Part shown: positions 26,938 to 37,720 of the stretch, piece by piece
Layout: each line of letters opens with the position of its first letter
How positions within the stretch are numbered: the stretch's first letter is position 1
Assembly: GCF_029392075.1 (NCBI RefSeq)
Contig: NZ_CP113929.1
Location: 806,001-870,000 of the forward strand
DNA from: Bifidobacterium sp. ESL0704
Lineage (GTDB): Bacteria > Actinomycetota > Actinomycetes > Actinomycetales > Bifidobacteriaceae
Length of the DNA stretch: 64,000 bases
Direction: 5' to 3'
Translations under genes and position numbers: made by a program
The notes under the pieces: generated by a model
What the model was told of the DNA's origin: nothing
Databases searched by the model: none
What the model saw: the letters and a program-made list of their open reading frames with translations, nothing else

Positions 26938-29900
26938 TCAGGCTAGTGTCTTGCGGATGCGTTTGAGGCTGGCCGGTGTTTTGGTGCCCAGCTCCTGCGC
27001 CCAGAGCGAGACGTGGAACTCCTCGAGCATCCAACGTGCCTGCTCCACCTGTTTGCCAAACGTCTCCCGGCGAGGACCGGCGGGTTCGGCCTTGAGCTTT
27101 TCCTGTGCCTTGGTGACCAGATCTTTGGCTTCGTCGGCTTCCCACGCCCAGCGCACGTCGCGGTTCTTGTCGGCCTTGGCCTTGTCGAGGCGCATCAGAT
27201 CGGCGTGCAGATAGCGTTCGATATTCGGCAGGGCGAGCGGAGGGGTCTTGCCGATGAATCCGGGGTAGACGAGCGTGGCGATATGTTCGCGCACCGATTG
27301 CAGCACGGCCAGCATCGTCAGGTCCGCTTTGCCGCCTACCGCAGAATCGACGGCGGCGTAGCGTTTGAGGATGGCGATGACATCGTGGGCGACGGCATAG
27401 ACCGTGTCTTCGAAGGTCTGCGTCACGCCGCTTACCGCCTCGGCCAGCGCGGTGTCATCGGGGAGCTTGTCGATTTGAGGAAGCAGACGCTTAACGGCCG
27501 CCAACTCAAGGTCATCGACCAGGAGTTTGGTGGACTTGTAGGGTGCGCTCGCCAGCATCAGTGCCTCGCCGCCAAGCCAACGTGAGGAGATGCGGTCCTC
27601 GGGCAGCTTCAGCTTTTCGTATGCTGCCTGCCACAGCATCTCGGCACGGGAGATGGTGGTAGCGCCGGCCTTGTTCAACAGGTTCGCCTGCGCGACCACC
27701 AAGCCCCGCGACTTGGCCTTGCTGGCCTGACGTTCCACCGTTTTCCGTGCGCTGGCCTGGGCCTGACGGGCGAACTTGCGCTGCAGCTCAACGAGCGATT
27801 TGCCGCAGCCGAGCACTCGGTAGCGTTGTGCTTTGCCGTGGCGTTGGGCACGGAAAGTCGCGTCATCGATGATGGTCGGATTATTGGCGCTGCCTGAATT
27901 GTTTCGGCTATCCCGTCCCGATTGGGCGTCGGCCTTGCCGTTATCTTTGCCGTGAACCGAGTCGGAACCATTTGCGTACTTATTGTAGGGTTTCGCTGTA
28001 TTGCTGGCATCAATGTGATTGCGTTTGCTTTTACCGTCATGTTTGCCGCCGTGACGCCCCTTGACTGGTGCTGGTGGCAATGGTTCCTCGACACTGAACA
28101 TGACGCGCAGATAGGGTGAAAGCTTGCCCAGCTGGTCGCTGTTGAAATCCTCCGGGTGGATGGTGGCATTGACGCTCGTGATGGCGGCATAGGTGAAGGC
28201 GTGCGCGAAATCAGGCCAACGCGCGGTTCCGGTCGCTTCGTCTACCGGTGGCAGGTTCGGTTTGCCTTCCGAGCCGGAACCGGGCAGGTCCGGGTAGCGT
28301 TCGTCGATGGCCGCGCGAATTGTGCGGGCCGTGTCGGGAGCAGGGACGAACTGGACGCGCAATGATTTCGGCAGCGATTTGATATAGCCAAGAATGAGTT
28401 CGTCTAACAACCCCGGCACGTTCCAAGTGAACTGCTCGGGAGTCAAGCGAGACAAGGCCTTGATTGGTATATGCACCGTCACGCCGTCGGCCGGGTCGCT
28501 GGGATTGTAGATATAACTCAGACGCAAATCGATGGGGGTGCCGTCGCTGCCAAGTGTATGCCATTGGTCGGGATAATCGCGCAGGTCCACGGATTTGTGC
28601 GATTGCAGGCGTTCGACCTTCTCCGGATCGAAATCAAGCAGGTGCGGCTGAGAGTCGTGGATGGACCTGACCCACTTGCCGAGGTTGGCCACGCTGGTCA
28701 CGTCGGCCGGAATGACGGCGTTGTAGAAGTCGAAAAGATCCTCGTCGCTGACGCTGTCGGCAATCTGGCGGGTGCGGTTGGTGTCGTCCACGGCGTCTTG
28801 CAGGATGTCGCGGTTGGCGACGATGAAATCATCGTAGGAGAAGCGCTGCTGGATATCACCTTCAACCAGGCCCTGACGGATCAGGAAATCGCGGGCCTCG
28901 CCGGGGTTGATACGTCCCCATTGCACCGGACGGTCGGCCACGATCGGCAGGCCGTAGAGCAGCACCTTCGAGCTGGCGATGGCGCTGCCACGCGAGCCGG
29001 ACCAGTGCGGCTCGGCATAGGTGACGCGGGTGAGGCTTCCGGCCAGCGGCTCGGCCCATGCCGGGTCGATGGCGGCCGAGTAGCGTGCCCAGAGACGCGA
29101 GGTTTCGGTCAGGTCGGTCGACATGACCCAAGGCGGGGTCGACTTGGCCACGCTTGAGGCGGGGAAAAGTGCGAAACGGGTGCCGCGCGCACCCTGATAC
29201 TCGTTCTTCGACTGCTTCGCTGCACGCTTCATGGCTCGTGCCTTGGCGGCGCCCTTGAGACCGGAGAAGTCCGAGGCCTTGGGTTCGCGCACCACCTGCA
29301 TGCCCATCATCGACAGCAGACCGGCCAGCATCGAGGAGTGGATGTCCTGTGCATCCCACGAGCAGCACAGCGCGTGCGCCGCCTGCTGGTTGATCGGCAG
29401 CATGAGGATTTCGGGCGCCGGACGCGAGATCGGTTTGGGTATGCCGACCTTGAAATGCATCTGCCGGCACATCTGCCGCAACTGGGAGACCAAGTCACGC
29501 CATTGCCGGAGCCGGATGAAGCTGAAGTATTCGGACTTGCAGATCTTGCGCAGTTTGGCGTTGCCGGTGTGATTGCCGTCGTTGCCTTCGTCAGGGCCGA
29601 AGATATGGTCCCACATGTTCAGGGCGGTCAGGAAGTCGCTGGTCTGGTCGGCGTAGCGGTTGTGGACGCGGTCGGCTTCCTCGCGGATTTCGTCTGGTCG
29701 TTCGCGCGGGTCCTGCAGGCTTAAAAAGGCGACGATGACGATGACCGCGGCGAGTGTGTTCGGCGTGGTGGAATGCGCGGCTTCGAGAATCATGCGACCG
29801 AGTCGGATATCGATGGGGATGCGCGAAAGCTGCCGGCCGATGTGGGTCAGGCGAACCTCGCCGTGCTTGCGTGCAATGGCCTTGAGTTCCGTGAGCTCGT

Positions 29901-31272
29901 TGAAGCCGTCGGAGACGGAACGGGTGTCGGGCGGGTCGATGAAACCGAAATGGGTCACGTCATCGGCCGTGCGTGCCACGCCCACCGAAAGCATGTGCAG
30001 CACTACAGCGCCCAGTGAGGTGCGCAGGATTTCCGGCTCGGTGAAGCGCGGACGAGCCTCGTAGTCGTCCTTGGAGTAGAGGCGGATGGCGATGCCGTCG
30101 GCGATACGTCCGCATCGGCCGCTTCTCTGGTCGGCGCTGGCCTGGCTGATGGCCTCGATGGGCAGGCGTTGCACTTTGGCGGATTTGGAATAGCGCGAGA
30201 TACGGGCCTCGCCGGGGTCGACCACGTAGCGGATACCCGGCACCGTCAGCGAGGTCTCCGCCACGTTGGTGGCGATGACGATGCGTTGGTGGGCATGGTG
30301 CTCGAAGACGCGGTGTTGCTCCTTGGATGAAAGCCGGGCGTAAAGCGGCACGATTTCCAGCGCGTCCGGGCGTCGCATATCGGCGGCTCGTGGGCCGAAA
30401 TGATGGCGAATGGCATCCTCGTATTCGTGGATGTCGCGCTCGCCGGAAGCAAAAACGAGAATGTCGCGCGGGCCGCGGTCGTGCGAGGAATGGATGACCA
30501 GCTCGGCGCAGGCGCGTGCCACCGCTCGTGGCATATCCTCGCTGCCGGTGGAGCCGGAGCCGCGGCCTGTGCCGCCACCGTTATCCGTTCCCGGAATCTC
30601 GCCGTTCTGGTCGGGCAGCGACCCGTCGGCGAAGCCTGGCACATGCCGCATCAATGCGGGCATGCCGCCCAGCGGTTCGTAGACGATCTGCACCGGGTAG
30701 GTGCGGCCGGAGACTTCGATGACGGGAACCTTCGTATGCAGCGCGTCTTCGAAATGCTCCTTGAATTTCACCGAGTCGATGGTGGCCGAAGTGATGATGA
30801 GTTTCAGATCGCGGCGCTTGGGCAGAAGCGCGGTGAGGTAGCCGAGCAGGAAGTCGATGTTGAGGCTGCGTTCGTGCGCCTCGTCGATGATGATGGTGTC
30901 GTAGCGTGAAAGCCGCGGATCATGCTGAATCTGGGCCAGGAGAATGCCGTCGGTGACGATGCGCAGACGGGTCTTCGGCGAGCTTTCATCAGTGAATCGG
31001 ACCTGATAGCCGATTTCCTCGCCGAGTTTCACACCCATCTCGTCGCAGATGCGCTCGGCCACGGTTCTGGCGGCCAGGCGGCGCGGCTGAGTGTGCACGA
31101 TCTGATGGCCGTGGGTGCCGCGCCCCATTTCCAGAAGCATTTTGGGGATCTGGGTGGTCTTGCCCGAACCGGTCTGCCCGGAGACGATGACGACCTGCGA
31201 ATCACGCACGGCACGTTGAATTTCGTCGTGTGCCGCACTGACCGGCAGCTCTGTTGGATAATGGTATTTCAT
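26938..31272 (-). CDS. hrpA: ATP-dependent RNA helicase HrpA
   Basis: A DEAH-box helicase of about 1444 residues, consistent with the long HrpA form. Motif I is SGQTGSGKTTQIPK, motif II is DEAHERS, and motif III is SATID. Motif VI is QRSGRCGRIADG, preceded by ATNVAETSLTVPGI. The HA2 and OB-fold regions and a long C-terminal DUF3418-like region follow. A low-complexity basic insert (GKHDGKSKRNHIDAS) falls around residue 1080. The ATG at 31272 has AGAG upstream and is preferred over TTG at 31299. Family roles include mRNA processing and ribosome rescue. Confidence 0.92.
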   Translation of the reverse strand: MKYHYPTELPVSAAHDEIQRAVRDSQVVIVSGQTGSGKTTQIPKMLLEMGRGTHGHQIVHTQPRRLAARTVAERICDEMGVKLGEEIGYQVRFTDESSPKTRLRIVTDGILLAQIQHDPRLSRYDTIIIDEAHERSLNIDFLLGYLTALLPKRRDLKLIITSATIDSVKFKEHFEDALHTKVPVIEVSGRTYPVQIVYEPLGGMPALMRHVPGFADGSLPDQNGEIPGTDNGGGTGRGSGSTGSEDMPRAVARACAELVIHSSHDRGPRDILVFASGERDIHEYEDAIRHHFGPRAADMRRPDALEIVPLYARLSSKEQHRVFEHHAHQRIVIATNVAETSLTVPGIRYVVDPGEARISRYSKSAKVQRLPIEAISQASADQRSGRCGRIADGIAIRLYSKDDYEARPRFTEPEILRTSLGAVVLHMLSVGVARTADDVTHFGFIDPPDTRSVSDGFNELTELKAIARKHGEVRLTHIGRQLSRIPIDIRLGRMILEAAHSTTPNTLAAVIVIVAFLSLQDPRERPDEIREEADRVHNRYADQTSDFLTALNMWDHIFGPDEGNDGNHTGNAKLRKICKSEYFSFIRLRQWRDLVSQLRQMCRQMHFKVGIPKPISRPAPEILMLPINQQAAHALCCSWDAQDIHSSMLAGLLSMMGMQVVREPKASDFSGLKGAAKARAMKRAAKQSKNEYQGARGTRFALFPASSVAKSTPPWVMSTDLTETSRLWARYSAAIDPAWAEPLAGSLTRVTYAEPHWSGSRGSAIASSKVLLYGLPIVADRPVQWGRINPGEARDFLIRQGLVEGDIQQRFSYDDFIVANRDILQDAVDDTNRTRQIADSVSDEDLFDFYNAVIPADVTSVANLGKWVRSIHDSQPHLLDFDPEKVERLQSHKSVDLRDYPDQWHTLGSDGTPIDLRLSYIYNPSDPADGVTVHIPIKALSRLTPEQFTWNVPGLLDELILGYIKSLPKSLRVQFVPAPDTARTIRAAIDERYPDLPGSGSEGKPNLPPVDEATGTARWPDFAHAFTYAAITSVNATIHPEDFNSDQLGKLSPYLRVMFSVEEPLPPAPVKGRHGGKHDGKSKRNHIDASNTAKPYNKYANGSDSVHGKDNGKADAQSGRDSRNNSGSANNPTIIDDATFRAQRHGKAQRYRVLGCGKSLVELQRKFARQAQASARKTVERQASKAKSRGLVVAQANLLNKAGATTISRAEMLWQAAYEKLKLPEDRISSRWLGGEALMLASAPYKSTKLLVDDLELAAVKRLLPQIDKLPDDTALAEAVSGVTQTFEDTVYAVAHDVIAILKRYAAVDSAVGGKADLTMLAVLQSVREHIATLVYPGFIGKTPPLALPNIERYLHADLMRLDKAKADKNRDVRWAWEADEAKDLVTKAQEKLKAEPAGPRRETFGKQVEQARWMLEEFHVSLWAQELGTKTPASLKRIRKTLA

Positions 31273-31374
31273 GTGTTTCTCTATTGTACGCACACCCAAA
31301 AAGCTATTGGAAAAATGAGGCTTAGGATTCTGGGATTCTTGTTTTCAATGGTCTCTTTTGGGTATGCGGATTTT

Positions 31375-32028
31375 TCAGTGTCGAACTTCGATGACGCGGT
31401 AGCCTTTGGAACTGGCGTATTTCGTGACGCTAAAACCGTCGCCGAGTTCCGCCGACAGCCACTTGATCAGCGAGTCGCTGCCCAGGTTTTTCTGTACGAC
31501 CAGATAGGCGCATCCGCCCGCTTTGAGTCTGGGGAGCCAAGCCATCAGCAACGAGTGCAGCTCCGGTTTGCCGACACGGATGGGAGGATTCGACCAGATC
31601 AGATCGAAGGTGAGATCGGAGGGGATATCGGCGGCGAGGGCGGTATGAATGCGTCCGCCGAGTCCTAGCTTTTCGGCGTTGGTCTTCGTCAGTTCCAGCG
31701 CGCGCTCGTTGACGTCAAGCGCCCATATATCGGCTTTCAGCGACTCCAGCCCCATCGCCAGCGCAATGGGTCCCCAGCCGCAGCCGATGTCAAGAAAAGT
31801 GCCGGTTGCAGGAGGTTCGGGTGCATGCCGCAGCAAAACGGAGGTGCCCAAATCCAAGCGGTGCGCTGAAAACACGCCGTTGGACACCTCTACGTCCACC
31901 TCGTGGCCGCGCAATGAAACGTGCAGGTTGCGCCGCACGTCGCGCGATGAGGGCTGTGCCGAGAAATACTGCTCGTTCGACTGGTTTCCCGAGTCGGTGT
32001 TCTGCTGCTGTTTCGTTTTTTCGCTCAT
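31375..32028 (-). CDS. Class I methyltransferase, RsmC-like (16S rRNA guanine-N2)
   Basis: A 217-residue SAM-dependent methyltransferase. The N-terminal region has QYFSAQPSS. The SAM-binding motif I is FLDIGCGWGPIALAM and the acidic second motif is IWALDVNERAL. The catalytic NPPI is in DLIWSNPPIRVGK, typical of N-methyltransferases that modify guanine in rRNA (RsmC/RlmG). It corresponds to a single-domain version of these proteins. The start at 32028 is fixed by GGGGTG upstream; the reading extends further to 32124 without a ribosome site. The target nucleotide is not known. Confidence 0.85.
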   Translation of the reverse strand: MSEKTKQQQNTDSGNQSNEQYFSAQPSSRDVRRNLHVSLRGHEVDVEVSNGVFSAHRLDLGTSVLLRHAPEPPATGTFLDIGCGWGPIALAMGLESLKADIWALDVNERALELTKTNAEKLGLGGRIHTALAADIPSDLTFDLIWSNPPIRVGKPELHSLLMAWLPRLKAGGCAYLVVQKNLGSDSLIKWLSAELGDGFSVTKYASSKGYRVIEVRH

Positions 32029-32179
32029 TTCACCCCGAATGTTCCCGAATTCTCTGACTTCGGCCATATCTGAATAACAGATATTCAATATTAGTTGTAT
32101 ACCGGAACAGCGAAACGAGTTCACCGCACCGAATATGCTTGACTCAAAGACGGTGTGTCAGCTTTCGAAAGGAAATTTA

Positions 32180-33655
32180 TTGGCAGCAAGCGAGAGGCAT
32201 AACGATGACCAGAATGCGGTGTTGGGTCGCCAATCCGACATTCTGCAGGAGAGCAGCGACGGTCGTGCTCCCGGAGCCGAGGAATGGAGCGAGCGTGAGT
32301 CACGCAACCAGCTCAAGCATGTCGTCGGCTTGGGCGAGATGCAGGACGAGACCGACGTCGAATACCGTAAGGTGCGTCTTGAACGCGTCGTGCTGGTGGG
32401 GGTGTGGTCGAACGTCGAGACCACCATCGAGCAGGCCGAGGAATCGTTGCGTGAACTGGCGGCGCTCGCGCATACCGCAGGTGCCGTGGTCTGCGATGGC
32501 GTCTTGCAGCATCGTCTGAAGCCCGATGCGGCGACCTACGTGGGCCGTGGCAAGGCCAAGGAAATTGCCGGAATCGTGGCGCAAAGCGAGGCCGACACCA
32601 TCATCGTCGATGGTGATCTCGCGCCAAGCCAGCGTCGTGCGCTTGAGGACGCCACCAAGGTCAAGGTGGTCGACCGCACTGCCGTCATCCTGGATATTTT
32701 CGCCCAACATGCCACCAGCCGTGAAGGCAAGGCTCAGGTGGAGCTGGCGCAGCTCGAGTACATGCTTCCGAGGCTTCGTGGCTGGGGCGGTTCGCTTTCC
32801 CGTCAGGCCGGCGGTCAGGCGGCAGGCGTCAACGGCGGCATCGGCTCGCGTGGCCCGGGCGAGACCCAGATCGAGATGGACCGCCGTGTCATCCGCACCC
32901 GTATCGCCCGCCTTAAAAAGCAGATTCGCGCGATGGCCCCGGCCCGTGCCGTCAAGCGCGGCTCGCGTCACCGCTATGGCCTGCCCACAGTCGCCGTGGT
33001 CGGTTATACCAACGCCGGCAAATCCTCGCTCGTCAATCGCCTGACCAATTCCGGCGAACTGGTCGGCAACGCTCTCTTTGCCACCCTCGACACCGCGGTT
33101 CGTCGCGCCAAAGCCGCCGACGGGCGCCTGTACGCCTACGTCGATACGGTCGGATTTGTGCGCCGTCTGCCCACCCAACTGGTCGAGGCATTCAAATCCA
33201 CGCTTGAGGAAATCGGCGAGGCCGACATCATCCTGCACGTCGTCGACGCCTCCACCACCGACCCGTTCGCACAGGTCGTCGCGGTCAACGACGTGCTCGC
33301 CGGCATCGACGGCGTTTCCGACATCCCGCGTATCCTCGCCTTCAACAAGGCCGATCAGGTCGACCGTGGCACGCTTGAGCGTCTGCACAATATCCGCCCC
33401 GACGCGCTCATCGTTTCCGCCGCCGACGACAGTGGTCTGGACGATCTGCGAGCTACCGTCGAAAAGGCGTTGCCCGTCCCGTCGGTACATGTCGAGGCGT
33501 TGCTGCCGTATACCGATGCGGCCGGTTCGCTGCTGTCCCGTGTACGTGAATACGGAAAGGTCGAGAAAGAGGATTATCGGGCCGACGGTGTTGCCCTCGA
33601 GGCCGACGTGGATTCGCGCTTGGCGGCTCAGGTGATGGAACAGGCGGTCGGCTAG
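32180..33655 (+). CDS. hflX: Ribosome-associated GTPase HflX
   Basis: HflX is a translational GTPase that binds 50S subunits and splits stalled or hibernating ribosomes under stress. The N-terminal nucleotide-binding domain includes HRLKPDAATYVGRGKAKEI. The glycine-rich GGSLSRQAGGQAAGVNGGIG segment marks the family. G1 is GYTNAGKSSL, G3 is DTVGF, and G4 is NKAD. The start chosen is TTG 32180, with AGGA six bases upstream; an ATG at 32135 is in frame but has no ribosome site. From 32180 the product is 491 residues. Confidence 0.92.
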   Translation: MAASERHNDDQNAVLGRQSDILQESSDGRAPGAEEWSERESRNQLKHVVGLGEMQDETDVEYRKVRLERVVLVGVWSNVETTIEQAEESLRELAALAHTAGAVVCDGVLQHRLKPDAATYVGRGKAKEIAGIVAQSEADTIIVDGDLAPSQRRALEDATKVKVVDRTAVILDIFAQHATSREGKAQVELAQLEYMLPRLRGWGGSLSRQAGGQAAGVNGGIGSRGPGETQIEMDRRVIRTRIARLKKQIRAMAPARAVKRGSRHRYGLPTVAVVGYTNAGKSSLVNRLTNSGELVGNALFATLDTAVRRAKAADGRLYAYVDTVGFVRRLPTQLVEAFKSTLEEIGEADIILHVVDASTTDPFAQVVAVNDVLAGIDGVSDIPRILAFNKADQVDRGTLERLHNIRPDALIVSAADDSGLDDLRATVEKALPVPSVHVEALLPYTDAAGSLLSRVREYGKVEKEDYRADGVALEADVDSRLAAQVMEQAVG

Positions 33656-33887
33656 GTGTTTTAGACAAGGTTGCAATTGGGTGCCAGAATTTGCCTCCAA
33701 GCATGGTTCGACGAGACAGGCAAGGCATTAAGCCGGACTTCGTGGGTAGTCGCAGCCTCGTAGAATCGATGGTCGAGCGTTGGCGTTTCCTGCCGATTCT
33801 CTTGCGTGATAATCTTTAGTCCGTTGTGATGTGTGTGACGGATTTCGGCACGGGTGCCGATGCCTCACCACCTGGCGAAGGAGCGTT

Positions 33888-35048
33888 ATGGCGGGAAAAT
33901 TCAAAATCGGCATATCGATGAAACCGGGTTTGCCGGAGATGCTGCTGACGGATTCGATGTGGGAGCGATTGCGCAAAGTCGCGGATTTCACGCGGCACCA
34001 AGAGGTGATGGACTACGGCAATCCGGCCGAAATGGCGCGTCTTAGCGATATCGACTACCTTTGGTACGGCTGGGAAGCGCCCGAGGTCACGCCGCAAGTT
34101 CTTGCCGCCATGCCGAATCTCAAGGGCATCGTCGCCTCGCAGGGCAGCGCATACGTGAAGTTCACGACGGAAGCGCTTGAGGTCGCCAAAGAGCGCGGTA
34201 TCTTCGCCACCAACGTCCAGGTCGCCAATTCCCTTCCTGTCGCCGAATATTGCCTTGGCGTGACGTTGCTTGAGAGTAAGTATTACATGCTTTCGCAGCG
34301 CCAATACGAACGCGACCGTAAGCCGGTCGACCGCGAACAGGCTTATCCGGAAGCCGGAACCTTCGGCAAGACCGTCGGCATCGTCACCGCCACTTCGCAG
34401 ATCGCCCGTGACTTCATGACGCTCTTGAAACCCTTCGATTTCAAGGTGATCGCATGGAGCCGCCACTTAAGCGACGAAACCGCGGCACGCTACGGGGCCA
34501 CAAAGGTCAGCCTCGATGATGTGTTCCGCTATTCCGATATCGTTTCGATCCACACGCCCGGCATTGCGCAGACCAAAGGCATGATCGGCGCGCATGAGCT
34601 GGGCCTGATGAAGGACGGGGCTCTGCTGATGAATACCGCCCGTGGCATCGTCATCGACCCGGAAGCCCTCGAAAGGGAACTGGTTTCCGGGCGTATCCGC
34701 GCGGTGCTCGACGTGACCTATCCGAGCGAGCCGTTGCCGCCGGACTCGCCGCTGTGGAACCGCGACAACGTCATCCTCACCCCGCATATCGCCGGGTCGA
34801 TGGGCTGCGATTTGAAGCGTATGGGCGAATCCGTGGTGCGCGAATTCGAGCATATCGCCGCCGGTGAGCCGCTCGACCATCCCGAGCCGAATCCGCTGGG
34901 CGACGCGAATCACCCGATTGTGGAACACGATCCCAAAGATTGCAACGCTACTGAGGCCGATACCGGTGCCCATGGAGTTGGCAGCAAACGCTCTGTCGCC
35001 GGCCAATCGGCTGCAAGCGCCGACAGTGGGAAAGGCGATCGGCGATGA
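33888..35048 (+). CDS. D-2-hydroxyacid dehydrogenase-family protein with altered cofactor loop
   Basis: A 386-residue protein of the formate/glycerate dehydrogenase fold. Catalytic residues of the family are present: Arg in NTARG, Glu in YPSEPLPP, and His in LTPHIAGS. The dinucleotide-binding glycine loop, normally GxGxxG, reads GIVTATSQI at residues 164-172. A poorly conserved hydrophilic C-terminal tail of about 45 residues (GVGSKRSVAGQSAAS) follows. The start at 33888 has AAGGAG upstream. The next gene overlaps by four bases, so they form one translational unit. Substrate and cofactor are unknown. Confidence 0.8.
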   Translation: MAGKFKIGISMKPGLPEMLLTDSMWERLRKVADFTRHQEVMDYGNPAEMARLSDIDYLWYGWEAPEVTPQVLAAMPNLKGIVASQGSAYVKFTTEALEVAKERGIFATNVQVANSLPVAEYCLGVTLLESKYYMLSQRQYERDRKPVDREQAYPEAGTFGKTVGIVTATSQIARDFMTLLKPFDFKVIAWSRHLSDETAARYGATKVSLDDVFRYSDIVSIHTPGIAQTKGMIGAHELGLMKDGALLMNTARGIVIDPEALERELVSGRIRAVLDVTYPSEPLPPDSPLWNRDNVILTPHIAGSMGCDLKRMGESVVREFEHIAAGEPLDHPEPNPLGDANHPIVEHDPKDCNATEADTGAHGVGSKRSVAGQSAASADSGKGDRR

Positions 35049-35938
35049 CGTGGGAATTGGCCGCGAGCACGCTCGGTGCGCCTTACGATTCGATTGACGA
35101 GCTGGCTGAGACGTTCAGGGCGACCGGGGTAAAGACCATCGAGGTCTCAGTAGGCGAGGAGATGCTGTTTCGCATGGATTCGAGTGATGACGAGCTCAAG
35201 GCCATGCGCGATCGCTTGGCCGATAAGGCGTCGGTCGGCATCGTCTCACTCGATTCCCGCGTACAGATATGCAATACGTCACGCAAGGACGACGAGCTGG
35301 TCGAAAGTCTCGAACACTGCCTCAACATGGCAAGCGTGCTGGGTGCGCGATTCGTGCGCATTTTCCCGACCGCGCCGCTCGATGCCGGTAGCGCCGCCAC
35401 GCCCGACCGATTGCCCGGCCTTGATCTGCCGGATGGCATGAACCTTGCCGGGGTCTCGAAACGCGGCGCGCAGATTGTGGTGCGGGCCTTGCCGCTTGCG
35501 GACCGACTCGGCGTCCAGCCGTTGATCGAGACGCACGACAGCCACACCAACGGTGCCCGCAATGCGCTGATTCACCATTATCTTGACAAGATCGCTCCCG
35601 GCAACCGCGTCGGCTCGATCTGGGATATCGCGCATCCGTGGAGGGTAGGTGAGGACCCGCAGACGACGTTTGACTATATCGGCCGATATCTGGTCGATGG
35701 CCGTGGGCTGGTGCAGATCAAGGACTGCGCGTATCCCGGCGACCAGACGCCGGTGCTGCAAGGTTCCGGACGTGTGCCGCTTGCGCAATGCTGCCGGGTG
35801 CTGAAGGCGGGCGGCTACTCCGGTCCGCTTTCCTTGGAATGGGAGCGACGCTGGTACCCGGACGTCGAACCGTTGCGCGAGGCGCTTGTGGCCGCGCGTG
35901 CCGCCATTGGTGCGTTGCCGGCCGATGCGCAACGGTGA
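35045..35938 (+). CDS. Sugar phosphate isomerase/epimerase (xylose isomerase-like TIM barrel)
   Basis: A 297-residue member of the AP-endonuclease-2 / xylose-isomerase-like barrel superfamily. Metal-ligand positions are visible: Glu and His in LIETHDSHTNG, Asp and His in WDIAHPWRVG, Gln in LVQIKD and Glu in LSLEWERRW. The protein is likely a sugar or sugar-acid isomerase or epimerase; the exact substrate is not evident. It overlaps the stop of the preceding hydroxyacid dehydrogenase (ATGA), suggesting a coupled two-step conversion. No transporter or regulator is linked in the window. Confidence 0.82.
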   Translation: MTWELAASTLGAPYDSIDELAETFRATGVKTIEVSVGEEMLFRMDSSDDELKAMRDRLADKASVGIVSLDSRVQICNTSRKDDELVESLEHCLNMASVLGARFVRIFPTAPLDAGSAATPDRLPGLDLPDGMNLAGVSKRGAQIVVRALPLADRLGVQPLIETHDSHTNGARNALIHHYLDKIAPGNRVGSIWDIAHPWRVGEDPQTTFDYIGRYLVDGRGLVQIKDCAYPGDQTPVLQGSGRVPLAQCCRVLKAGGYSGPLSLEWERRWYPDVEPLREALVAARAAIGALPADAQR

Positions 35939-37356
<1,418 letters not shown>

Positions 37357-37408
37357 TTTCGGCCTGCCGATAAAAGCGTTTCATCGATTGTTTTTTCGAT
37401 ACGGCGAA

Positions 37409-37448
37409 TGCCGCCCTTGCCTTCTTGGCGGGGCGGCATTGTTTTTCG
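37409..37448 (+). terminator. Intrinsic terminator of ldh
   Basis: AATGCCGCCC (37409-37418) pairs with GGGCGGCATT (37433-37442), followed by GTTTTT. It lies about 50 bases after the ldh stop. A GC-rich stem plus T-run is typical of a Rho-independent terminator. Confidence 0.75.
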
Positions 37449-37720
37449 CGGCTTTTGACACGGCATTTCCTGAAACGTTGGCAATGAGAAGGATTGTCGG
37501 TTTCAGTGTCAAATAACAATGAAATTCACAATATTGTGCGACCTGTTTGTTCTTCGGCTCTGAGCCGTAAAACCCAAGTCTTGTATAGGTTTTGACGCGT
37601 ATAGTGTCGTCAATGAAGGGATGCGCGGATACCGAAAGCGCATTACGTCAACAGGCGAAGTCCAATAGAACCATGAGCGTTGACTTCGTTGATGGCGATG
37701 ATTGACGGCAGGGAGAGGGC
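37449..37720. other. ldh-CDF intergenic region
   Basis: About 270 bases follow the ldh terminator with no supported gene. A short palindrome CGGCTCTGAGCCG lies near 37555. No confident promoter was identified. Confidence 0.4.
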
